This document shows, piece after piece, positions 22,601 through 35,066 of a stretch of 64,000 nt of DNA (position 1 is the stretch's first letter; every line of letters begins with the position of its first letter). The translations under genes and the position numbers were made by a program. A model generated the notes under the pieces. That model was not told where the DNA came from. It saw only the letters and a list, made by a program, of their open reading frames with translations, and ran no database searches. This DNA is from Hemibagrus wyckioides. Its lineage: Eukaryota; Chordata; Actinopteri; Siluriformes; Bagridae. The DNA is taken from assembly GCF_019097595.1 (NCBI RefSeq), contig NC_080711.1, positions 16,757,428-16,821,427 on the forward strand. The letters are read 5' to 3'.

Positions 22601-25600
22601 TGTTTTAAATTAGATGTGACATTATTTTAAAATGAATACTGAAAGCACACTGCAAAAGTACCTTGTACACTTACAGTATCCTGCTGACATGTGAATGAAA
22701 ATGAAATGAAAAATGAAAGATAAATCACGTCAAGAACGTTTTGCACTCGCAATGTGGAATTACAACATATAATTATTAAGTGCAAAACAATCAGAAACAT
22801 TTTGAGGAAAGTAGGAAAAATAAGTTACAGTATACTTTTAGGCATGTGGTTTTGTTCCGAATGAACTGATGTATGAAAGTGATTATCATACAGCCGTCAT
22901 TTAATAAAACGATTCTGATTCACACCAAACAAAGATCAGCTGTTTCCGTAGCATTGTCTTCATGTCTTCTTGGTTTTACTCGACTGCTGAAGCCATGATC
23001 TGCAAGGAGCTTACAAAGAATGCCTGTTTTCCCACTTATTGCAAATTCATTTATACTTCTCTCCTAATTGAATCCTTTCAAATAAGTTAGACGTTCCTTG
23101 AATCAACGTTAAGACCATCATTGCAAATAAAAGACGAAGGACAAGACAAAAAAACCTACCAGGGAGGCTGCCAAGAGAATTGAAGGAGCTGCAGGAATAT
23201 CTGAGAAATACTAATTACTCTCTGCATTTGAGAACTTCTCCATGGTGTTATGGACGACCAATTCCAAAAGGTTTAATAATTCAAATTTGTACCAAAAGTA
23301 CACAGGGACAGAAGAAATGTTCTTAAAGTTTAATGGACCTAGAATGTTTTTGCAAGAAAGATTGACAAATTATTGTGAAGTCAGAATATGCCATGCAGAT
23401 AGACTTTTTTAAAACCCCAAAACACTGAGTGGTGTAATTACAATCAAAAGTTGCTTCAACAAAGTATTCATTCATTTGTTCACATTTACGCAACTAAGTT
23501 GTGGTAAGTTTTTTTTATTTTTCCTTTGCCTAAAAAGCTTCTGATTTTTATATGTTGTACTTTCACACTGAAGGTGGAAAAGATTCTTGACATAATTTAT
23601 CTAGGTTTAATTTTTTTTACATAATAAAAACTATCATTTTAACAGGGGTGCATATACTTTTTTATATCGATTGTATATATTTGTTAAACAATCCTAATTA
23701 TTTATTACATAAATATATTTTAAAAGATTTACTTTATCACTACAGTTTTCCAAGTGGTGCACTAACTTTGTATTCAAGCGTTGTAAGCAGAGCTAACATC
23801 ACTATTAGCTCACCTGTTAGGACTGGTCTGGGTGATATTAAAGGACCCTCAGAAATTGTTTATAGTTCAGATTTTAAAAAAAAAAAATTCTGAACTAATG
23901 ATGATTAGTTTTGGGGAAGAAATGCAGCCGTAACCCCAAAGAGCTTGGATAAATTGCTTTTGATTAATAATTGTGATTACAAGTGCTAATATTTTGCACA
24001 AATGATCTAAAGACAGGTATAAAGATCCTCAGAAAAAAAAGATGGATAATTCTTACTTGAATACTTGATTAAAAATTTGCATGAAATTTTCATGCGGATA
24101 TTCAGTTAGAATTTTGCAAATGCACAGCTTGACTTTGCCAAACATAAAACCATTGAAAAGCATCTGCACAGCAGCTTGCCTTCATTCAAACCACAGGCTT
24201 GAGCAACAGAAGCATCACTGCAGGCTGTTTTACATTAAGCAAACCACTTTATAATGCTGTGGCACTGTTTCTGTGTTAGATTAGAGATGTTAGGAGATAC
24301 GAGTTAATTGTAGGGCAGATAACTTCATTACTACGGCGCAGAAACCATCTGTAACTGACTGAACTAAGAGCATTTAAAGATGGTGCTGCTGGATGAGGTG
24401 ACGTGTGGCACTGGGAAGTCAAAACGACTGGAATGAGGGGAAAGGGGGGAAAAAGGAATAGAAAAACAGGAAAGTAAGAGAAACATGACACTAGATCACA
24501 GACCAGCTCCAGAGGTTCTGCCCTTTGCTGTGCTGGATTGTAAGTGAACTGAATAGACCCTTCAGTGTCCCTCAAATCCTGCTTATTAAAGCAAATCAGC
24601 GCTGCCAACATGTGTCTTTAATTCCAGCCAGTTTTGCCCCTATTCAGTAAACACAGGGAGCAGATAAATTGGGTGCAGGCCAGAAAAAACGGCTCATGAC
24701 AGGCTTCGTTTGGAGACACATATTTTATGGGCCATGTGCATAAAGAGCACCTTTTGTACGCGCACTGCAATTTATGTTTTAACTGAGGACTGTTGAGAGG
24801 ATAAGGCTCAAATAAGCTCATGGATGATTGTGTCTTTGTTAGGCTTTCTCGCTGGGAAAATTAAATAAACATATTTTATAGCCCTTCTGTGAGTTTTAGT
24901 GAGAGGGCTTTTTATACAGCAATCAGCATTAATATTAAAAGCAATTGCCTAATATTGTAAAGGTCCCTCTTGTTCCAGCTCTGACCCACCAAGGCATGTA
25001 CTCTACAAGATCTCTCTTTAGGTGTGCTGTGGTCTCTGGCACCAAGACATTAGCCGCAGATCCTTTAGTAGGCTGTAAGATAGGGCATCTATGGTTCGGA
25101 CTTGTTTTTCCAACACATCTCACAAACACTTGATTCAATTAAGATATGGGAAATAAGTCAAAAACGTAAAGCCTTTGTCATGTCCTTCAAACCATTTCTG
25201 AACAATTTTTGCAGTGTGGCAGGGCTCATTAACCTGAAAAGTTTTCCCAGCAGAACATTACCTTACCGTACATCACAATTGCCTTCTTCCCATAGTGCAT
25301 CCTGGTGCCGTCTCTTCCCCAGGAAAGCAACATACACCCACTTGGCCAACCCACAAGACCTGCTGTTTTGCAGATGCTCTGACACACTCATCACAATTTG
25401 GCCCTTGTTAAAGAATTAAAAATTCATGTCAACTGTCAGTGGTTTTAATGTTGTGACAAAAAGCTGTGCATTCCTGAAACAACCCTTCTAGTCTTCCTGG
25501 GTTGTGATGAAGCATTTCCTGAAAAGCTGCCAGAAGTGTTAAGTGCAGGTCTGTGAAAGTGAGTGTTTAAAGCTGATGCATTTCTCTATTATCTCTTCTA

Positions 25601-26903
25601 TAGATAAAGCTGTAGTTGTAGTAGCAAGCTTTCTTAATGGTTTCAGTGGAATTGCTAATTCTATAGTAGCTAAATAGCTATATATCTATAACTATATAGC
25701 TAAATTTATAAGTAGTTATAAATAACTGAGTAATAAGCCAGGAGTTCCATAATAAGTACAGGTTAACCCATGCTTATAAAGCAATATGTAGAACATTTGA
25801 ATGTAAAAGAAAGGTTAACAGAAAGGCTTCAACTGCTTGAATTACTAGGCAATATTCATTAATGTGGCTTTTCAGTTTATAAATATATATTCAATTTTGA
25901 CAATGACAAACACTGTTTCTTCTGAATCAATAAAACCTGCTCATTCTGCTGCACGTATCAGTTTACTATATTTAACTCAAGTCATGAATGAATACAATCA
26001 ATAAAAATGTTTTTAGGCTTAAGTTTTTACTTTTTTCTGTGCTGGTGACTTGGAGGTATCGCTGGTGTGTATGCATGTGTAGCTTCAATTTAGTTTCACT
26101 GTAATTCAGTTTATTTGTATAGTGTATGTTTAACAATAGACATTATCACAAATTAGCAATACAGAAATCCTCTTTTTTTACATCTATGCACTTTTCACCC
26201 CTTAACCTCACTGCCTTAAAGTCCGTCTCCAAGAAAACGTCTTTTTCCTCATTGGGCTGTTCTGAGTGAAAGAGGTTAACAGGGTCAGTTGTTATGCTGA
26301 TTAAATGTATATGGATTGTAATGAAACCTGCACTGTAGGCCTGTAGACCTGCACTTGTGGCATGTTTATTAGGCTCTACAGTCGTCCCTGAGGGCCCAGG
26401 CTCATACTGAAGCTCCTGAGACTGAGCTCTCGCTTCCCTGAGGCTACACGGCTCGTGGGTGGGCTGCCTGGTTTCCGGAAAGACCTTCTCTTTTGCCACG
26501 CTTTTTTATAGACATCAAGTCAAACTACATTTGCTCTCAGCCATAACAGCCTAGCAAAACACAACACCCATCATGTTTATTCAGTCATAAAAAGCCATGG
26601 TGAAGTCGAAAATAGATGTGTCCTTATCCGTTTAAAGCGATTTTTGTCTTGACTCTGTTTATGCTGTGCTCCTTTGAATAATTCCGCCTGGTTTTCCTCT
26701 AGCTGAGTCATTTCCATGATGTAAATCTCTTCTCTATTCTTCTCTCTGCTGATCGTTTCATGCTGCATTTGAAAACTGTAATTGTAGCAGAAGGATTGTG
26801 TCAGTGGTTGATAAATGAGTTTGTAGTTTTTGCTTATTTCAGGCTGGTCTTAGAGTTTATATCATAGGAGAGATAAATTCAACTGGGCAGACATGGCTCC
26901 TTG

Positions 26904-26951
<48 letters not shown>

Positions 26952-27265
26952 ACATGTGGGTATGTGAGTGCGTGTGTGTGTGTTTACTGCAATTCTCAGA
27001 GGCAAAGGCTCACTTATTATTCGGACTCACATCAGCTCGAATTTTATGATTGCTGCACTAACACCCCAACCCCCACATTCTCTCTCTCTCTCTCTCTCAC
27101 ACTCACTCACACACACATACACACACATTGCATTCTAAATAAAATTTAGCTATGAACACCATGGGTATGGAAAAGAGGCATTTTTAAGAATGAGGCTCAT
27201 TTCATGTGTTTATAGGTGAATGAAAATCAGCTGTGAAAGATAACTAAAAGCACAGGAGAACCCTT

Positions 27266-27302
<37 letters not shown>

Positions 27303-30300
27303 ATTAGACCTATGCTCAATACAGTGCCTGGACATTTGACTGATTTGTACTGATTTCACTGAAATATCTGTCAAAGATCTCTCTCAAATTAATTTTATTT
27401 GCTCTGGTTATATTAGTAAGATTAATCCAGATGAAGGTTTTCGAGCCGATTGTCGGCTTGTTGGCAGTTTACTGAAGTTACTAACTAACACCCAAACTCA
27501 TGGGGTAAATAATGGCCAAGCATTAGGGATAGAGAATTTTTCGTCCTCTCCATCTGGCTTTTCTTTCTCATTAGTTTGTTGCTTCTCTTGACTGACCCCC
27601 TGCTCTCTTCCTGACCCCAAGCTGCATTCATGTCATAGCCAAATTGGACATAGAGACATATTATGAAATGAAATTTCAAAGTGCCAGTATATTTGTGCAC
27701 TTGCATGAGTGTGAGTGAGTGTGTGTAATTGTGAGTGAGTGTGTGTGATTGTGAGTGAGTGTGAGTGCAAAGGTTTGTGTGTGTGTGAGTATGTGTGAGT
27801 GTGAGTGTGTGTATGAGTGTGAGTATGTGTTAGTGTTAGTGTGAGTGTGTGGCTCTGGCATTGATTAGTGTTTTGGCGAGTAGTAGGCAGGGCTGCACTG
27901 CTCATATCCTGTTTCTATTATCGCTTGTTTCTCCTCAATCATCCGATACGTCTTTTCTGATTGGCTCTCCTCATTAACTCTGCATATGAGGGGTCAGTCA
28001 ATGGGCACTGATTGCTTTACAGATGTGAATTATAGTTCAAGCTCTAAAAAGCAACTTAATAGTACTTTGGCTACTAATGTCTGAGGCACATTACAAGAAG
28101 AATAAAATCTCAACTGATGTTGGAAATGAGACTGCACCTAAAATTACAGTGTTCTGGATCATCCTTCATCCATCACACTACAATATTTACCCAGAATAAA
28201 ACGCCACACACTTTCAGATGCACATGAAACCTGACCAATATTTTGTGTTTTCACGCAAGGCAGTTGGCATGTCCTCCACACTATGGGATGTTGAGTTGTA
28301 AATATCGAAGAAGACCAAAATAAAATCGTGACTGATTCTGTGCTCAGTGAATCAGACAGAATCTCATCTATTGTGGAATCTTTCTACATTTTCTACATTT
28401 ACATGTCTTCACTGAGTGTTGGTGCATGTATGAGTGTTGGTTTATTGAAAATGATGCAGTTCTTGTTGCTCATATTTGTATATTTATATGATTCATTAAT
28501 CTGTTATGAAGCTCAGGAGTTTATCTGTGTTCTTTATTTTCTTCCCCAGGACAAAAACCTTCGCATCTTTGATCCGAGAGCTCAGCTGTCTGCAGTCCAG
28601 GTAGCGTGCATCACAACTGTTTTTACATGAATATCACTTGACTATAAGGCACCAATCAGTGGGGTTTCAAACCATGTCTGTCTAACCTGCATGCAGTCTG
28701 CGGTTAGCGTGCTGATTTTTATTGGTGTGTGTCACACTACTGTGTTTCACTGTCAAAACAGCGCGAATCTCAGAAACAGAGCAGAAAAGATTTTTGCAGT
28801 ATCTTGGAGGTGTGAGCATGTGCATATTTGCACGTGTGCCTGCATGCATGCAAGCTTGTGTGTGTGCGTATGTGTGCGTGTGTGTGTCTATACTCCACAT
28901 TTGTGTGTGTGTGTCTGCACTTCACATAGGTGTGTGTGTGTGTGTGTGTTTGTGTGTGTGTCTATACTCCACATATTTGGGTGTGTGTGTCTGTACTTCA
29001 CATAATTTTGTGTGTGTGTGTTTGTCTATACTCTACATATTTGTGTGTATGTGTGTGTTTGTCTATACTCCACATATTTGTGTGTGTCTATACTCCACAT
29101 AGTTGAAGATGTTTTATCTGTGTTGTGCCTTGATTGAAAGGTTTAATTAAAATTTTATTCACAATGGCCAACTCATTCCATAATTGTTCAGAAATTCCAT
29201 CATTTCTATTTATGGATTCCTTCACTCTCAGATTCGGCCTGGACTCTAAATGAGTGGTTACTTAAAGGCAAGTGCACTTATTTGGTGAAGGCCAGATTTG
29301 TCTTACAGTTGATATTAGTGTTAGTATATCAACCTTTTTCCTGTTAGATCGAGATTTTTTTATATTTATTTCACATCACTTACACAGAATCTTAGATTTT
29401 TCAATTCTTGATTATTTGCTCTGCATCCATTTCTTGATGTTTAATACACAATGTTTCAAATGTTTCAGTAGCTGTGTCAAAACAAGCTTCTTGTTTTTAT
29501 GGTCCTCATTTGCGTGTACCCATGAGGTCTGCAGGGCTGTGAAAATTCTACCATTACTCATCCTGAAGTTCCAAAGGGCTCTTTGTGACTATTTGGTGAA
29601 GGCCCATCAATACAGCAGTGTTCTTCAACCCAAAAAGCCTTAGTCCAATCATAGCAGATTGGTTTGTGAAGAGCAGAGAGCTGCACAGATGCTACACAAT
29701 GTATTCAAATGAAGTGATCTTCACAGTGCATCAGAAAAGTGATGAAATTGAGTGAGAATTAACTGTGTTTATGACTCTTTGACAGCATTGTTGAAAAAGC
29801 ACCACGCTTTAAACAACACCCTATTCAAAAGTCTTGAACATTTTCCCAAATGCTCCCTTTAAGATTCATTTGAGACTTAGAAGCTTGAGAAGCTGTTAGA
29901 ATCGTTATTGCTTCCAAAGTCTAGCTGTGGTGTAGAGCCACTGACAGCCAAAACTGTCATGCCATATACAATCTGCACAATCAGCTCTTACTGCGGAGAA
30001 CAATGGCACCGAAACGAGTGTTTAAGACGAAAGAATGAAAAGGAGAAAGAAAACTTCCTCACCATCAGCAAGCACAGTGCCAACCTTCCAAAGCACACAT
30101 ACCAGTAAGACTGAATTCAAGTTCGGTGTGCTGAGTATGCTGATCAGGCCCATGTTTTGGTAGCCCAGAATCTAATCTTTAATGGTAAAAATGGTAGCTA
30201 ACAGGTAACTAACTAGACTAGCTAACTAGACTACTCAAAATATGTGTCGCTGGGCAACTATGAATAAAATACAAATAGTCTGGATGCATAATCTTCTTGT

Positions 30301-30937
30301 CCTGAATGCCGAGGTTAGTTTTGGGGCCGCTGTGGATTGCACCGCTTGGAGACTATAGCACCGGCTTGGAACTGCTGTTGCAGCTGTTGGGTCTCCATCA
30401 TTGAACATTTGACGGCCTCAGTGGGAAAGAAGTGGTGTTAAAAGTGCTTTACAAATAAAAATGGAATTGAATTGAATAGTTTTGTCCAATTCCGCATGCC
30501 ATTCAGAAATGTTGTTTGTGTTGCTAGTATCTGGTTTTAGACCTTCCCATTAGAATTTCCCATGCGCTAGTAACCCTGCAACGTGACCATGAACCCCTCA
30601 AGCCTGCTTGTTTTGCTGCTGAATAAAGGTCAATAGCTGCCTGTGTCTGCTAGTGCAGATCAATCCTGGAAAATGTAGCAGGAATGGGGAAATGGATTAG
30701 GATCAGGGCAACATACAGATTAAACATTCCCACAGTCTTCCCACAGTCTTCCCACAGTCTTCCCACAGTCTTTTCAGCTGAGGTGTGTGGGCCTCGCTTT
30801 TAGTTTTCAGTAAAGAAAGCCTTAGCAAAAACAATAGTGGCCACGGAGGATTAAACATTAGCCTTTTTTCCTCTTTTAAAAAATACCTGGATGTGTGTGG
30901 GCAATTTTCTACAGTCAAAAACTATTCAAACATACAT

Positions 30938-30982
<45 letters not shown>

Positions 30983-31462
30983 CATGCATGCACTGAAACT
31001 TGAGAGTATGAATATTTTAGGTGTGTTTTTGATTTCTTCCTGCTGTTATAAACACAGTTGATGTCTCTAATTCCCCCTTTTTTTTGCTGTCTCTAAGTTT
31101 TTAATTACAGCACTTTCATATTTCAGGAGGTTTAGTTTTACTGCAGCATGTGCTTTTGTTTTGAATTCGCAGCAGTAGTCACTAATCACTAAAATGGAAC
31201 AGTCTTTTTCTGTGGTCTGTTGTGACCTTTTTTTTCATAACCTTTCCCGGCTCCATGGCGTGTTTTTGCAGGGCAGTGTGCTGAATGCTGAATGATGGAC
31301 AGTGTAGTGACTGCACTTTGAGAATTTTTTGACCTTTTGAAGTCAGATGGCGACAGAGTGTGGGCTGTTTTGTTAGACGCCATGTGGAACTGCTGAGTTT
31401 GGGGAGGTTAGCACACTAAACTCCTGGCCTGCCTGCATGTGTTGTGGAGGCGCTTTGCATTC

Positions 31463-31499
<37 letters not shown>

Positions 31500-34400
31500 T
31501 GTGCTTCATGCTTCTGTAAAAAAATAAGCTTTGGCAGGGAAAAAAGTTCTGACTCAGCATCCCAGATCCCTCTCATCTCAGTTTAGTTTCCACTTCTAAC
31601 TGCCCTTCTTCTGTTACCTCTCTCATTAACACCACATTTGCTTGAGTGCTCTTAAGTGAGCCGTTCACAGCCAATCATATCACTAGTCGCAAGGATTGTA
31701 ATGGCTCCACCCTTGAGGGTTTTAAGCTTTGTTATAAATACCACATAGACAAATCCAAAATGATGTGGCCTGTTTGTTTTGGGTCTGTATCTGTGTCTGA
31801 GGATTCCCTTCCCACCACATGTTTCTTTTTTCACACCTCCAAACTGGAGTACAGATGATACTGTACTATATATCATTTAAAGATATCATGGTTGTCTTGC
31901 TATCACTATATTATTCATCCATTCAACAGTCTCTCAAGGATTTTGCATTTTCACAAACTCCGCAATATTCAGAGGAGCTTGCAGTTAAAAAAATAATGCC
32001 GAGTTTTGGGTGAGTTTTGGGCCCAGAAGCGTAGTGTAGCATGACGTCATCAGCACATGAATATAGCCAAACACCTCTTCGATTAATGTGTGTCGAATAT
32101 GAGTAGAGTTATCATAGAAAGTAATTACACATATCTCTTCACTGGTAGCTTGAAGGAAGAATCATTGCTTGCAATTTCACCAATTCAAAGTTTTCCACAG
32201 AAAAGGCACAAAGAACTACAGTTACATTTACATAGTTGCTAGAAAATCAGTACCTTACCTAAACCCCCTATAGATTTTTAACATTGTCTATATTTAAACA
32301 TTCTCTGTATTTTATAGTTCTGCATTTGAAACTCAGTTCTTGGTTTCTTCTTGGTAAGAGATTTTTTGAAAACTGAAGAAAAAGTCTACCATTTTCCACA
32401 TAATTCCACAGGATTCCTCATGATACAACAAAACCTTTACCAAATAGCATTTCTGAAAATAACATTTTTCAACAAGTCTCTCACTTTGTCAGTATTTATC
32501 ATGTATTCTCTATTTCTAATATGAAATAGAGTGTGGCTGCAAGGAAAAAACGACATGCTGACCACTTAAATCAGTATTTTGAGGAAACTGTCTGATCATT
32601 CACTGAGACACAGATGTGTGTTTTAACACAGTGACTGTGAGGAAATGGTGAGTGTGTGTACATGCTGACATCTGATTTTTTTCTTAATCTTATCTCCTCA
32701 CCTCATGACAGCTACTGGTCTGTGAGAGCGTGTGAAAGTGGACAGAGGTGACTCAGTGGTTAGGACTGTGATTTCTTAATCAGATGATTCTGAGTTTGAA
32801 TCCTGCTACCTACAAACCACACACTATTGTGTGTCCTTGAGCAAGGCCTTTAACTTTCATGAGTTCAGCTCAAACAGTATTTTCCAAATGAAGGTAAATG
32901 TAAATGCTTCCTCTGAAACACACATTAAACCACCACAACTTTCTGAGGCAGCTTGGAGGTTATTTCTAAAGGCTAACATATCTATGAACTTACACTGCCT
33001 GCAATTAGCTTGTTTCAGACTGTTTTGATGAATGTGAGAGAGAGACAGACAGAGAGACAGGAAGACCAAGGGGGAGAGAGAGCAAGAGAGAGAGAAAGAG
33101 AGAGACAGACAGGGAGAGAGAGGGGGGAGAGAGAGAAAGACAGGGAGGGAGGGAGAGAGAGAGAGAGAGAGAGAAAGACAGGGAGGGGGAGAGAGAGAGA
33201 GAGAAAGAGAGAGAGACAGGGAGGGAGAGAGAGAGACAGACAGACAGGGAGGGAGGGAGAGAGAGAGAGAAAGAGATGGGGGGGAGAGAGAGAGAGACGG
33301 AGAGAGGGAGAGACAGAGACGGAGAGAGAGAGAGCCTGTGATGCTGTCTCAGACTCTGGGCTAGTGTTAATTGTGGTTTTGTTGGGATTTAAAGCCTCGG
33401 TTTAATTGACCGTATGGCAAAAGCTGCTTGTGTGACTTTGGGAGTTCCCAGATGTTTTAGTTGGTAGACTAATATATGGACTATATAGCATGACTACTTC
33501 AAACACACAGTTAAGTCAAGTTTAAAAAAAATCAGAATTTTTGAAATATTGCATGTGTAAACATCATGCATTTTTGCCAAAATCTGATTTCTTTCAGCTG
33601 TATAAGTAGTGTGCACATGTAATGGCAGACATATAAACAGAAGACGGCTTATATTTCTGTCTTTTCTATCAGGCCCAAAATGTGGACATTTGTCATCATT
33701 TATTCATCCTGGCACTGCATATGCAGCTCATGTAAAAGAATGAATCCTCTGATGGGATGATATGATGAAAAGTGGATTTTTTTATAGAAGAAATTTTATT
33801 TGTCACTGTCAGCTCTGGATTTTTGGATTTTTTTTTGTAGATTTTTGACATACACTACCGCTCAAAAGTTTGGGATCACTTGCATATTTCAGCTTGATTT
33901 CAGCTATGGAGGAAGACTCCATCAGCCAATCCATCTTGTGGGAGATGCTCCAGGAAGCATGGGGTGAAATCTCATCAGATTATCTTGAAAAAACAGCTAG
34001 AATGCCCAGGCTGTAATTGCTGCAAAAGGTGTTTTTTTTGATGAAGGCAAAGTTTGAAGAAAACATTCATCATTTCCAACAAAATCATTATTTTTAACTC
34101 TGACATGTCAGCATGTCCTGTTCTTTTGCTATATTTTCTATTCAGACTAATTTCCTGTGTGTTTCCTTGGAAAACAATACAATTTTTTGAGTCATCCCAA
34201 ACTTTTCAGTGGTAGTGTATGTCATAACGAAGGCAGGTAGGATGGAAATAGAAAGTAATTGCAGTCCTGCGTACACTGTATTTACGGGAAAGAGGGGAAG
34301 CTGGGTAATTTGGGTGGATGAGCGTAACTGGAATCTCTAATCAGTGTGCATTCGAGAGCTGGTTTTATTTAGTTTGCTCATACACTGTGTGTGTTTTTGG

Positions 34401-34721
34401 AGAGCGTGGCACTGTAAATGATTCCTGTTGCTTTTATGTGGACATTGGTTTAGTGTTTGGAATGACTCTAGTATACTTGACATTCTCTTTTCTTACATAT
34501 GTAGCCTTGTGACCAAGATACAGTGAGTACCTTTGAGAAAGATAATTCCTCCCATTGACTATTGCAGATGCTTCAGTTCTCTGCTTCTCACTCAGAGATC
34601 CAATCTGTGCAGATCATCTCCTCTTTTAGTTGAAATAATTGGTTGGATTGGAAGGAAGTAGCAGTCTGGGTGTGGTGCTCACTGCCCAAAGAAGACATAT
34701 GTGCCTTTTTGCCTCGATGTA

Positions 34722-34768
<47 letters not shown>

Positions 34769-35024
34769 CAAATTACAGAGCTGAAAATACTCCTCATAGT
34801 TTTGGGCTGGTGCTGGCTGCAGTGATGGAGCGATGTGGTCCCTGGCACACAGGAAGACAGGAAAGGGAATATTTTTTGGACTCAAGGAGCCAGATTTCTC
34901 GATTTCATTGTCGGCTGCTGCTGCTTTTGGTGAAATTAGAGAGCCCCTGGAATGAGTATGAAACGGGGAAAAAAGGGCAGGGCTGAATGAATAACATTCA
35001 GAAGAGACAGAGCGGCTGCAGGGG

Positions 35025-35066
<42 letters not shown>

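Larger units (their letters stand above)
19719..28549 (+). other. CORO7 intron 6 (8.8 kb)
   Basis: The intron contains old interspersed repeats (20540-21195), a SINE 3' half (21300-21466), a DNA-transposon remnant (about 23090-23665), GT, CT and GTGA microsatellites (26906-27860) and one copy of a duplicated module (27131-27300). No additional exon was found. The stretch 24100-25050 is repeat-poor but I cannot assign it a role. Confidence 0.6.

Noticed and set aside
28691..29102. Cys/Val-rich open frames over the TG array
   Set aside because: TGTG repeats read as Cys-Val in any frame without stops; not a gene.
32741..32820. Possible tRNA gene
   Set aside because: Box A- and B-like motifs are present but no cloverleaf can be closed, and a SINE body and tail follow.
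33010..33405. 131-residue Arg/Glu-rich open frame
   Set aside because: It is only the translation of the GA/GGGA repeat; composition follows the repeat and there is no splice or homology support.
34679..35065. 128-residue minus-strand open frame between CA and GT arrays
   Set aside because: Both ends are dinucleotide repeat translated as Cys-Val or Thr-His; the middle has no recognisable domain or splice context.
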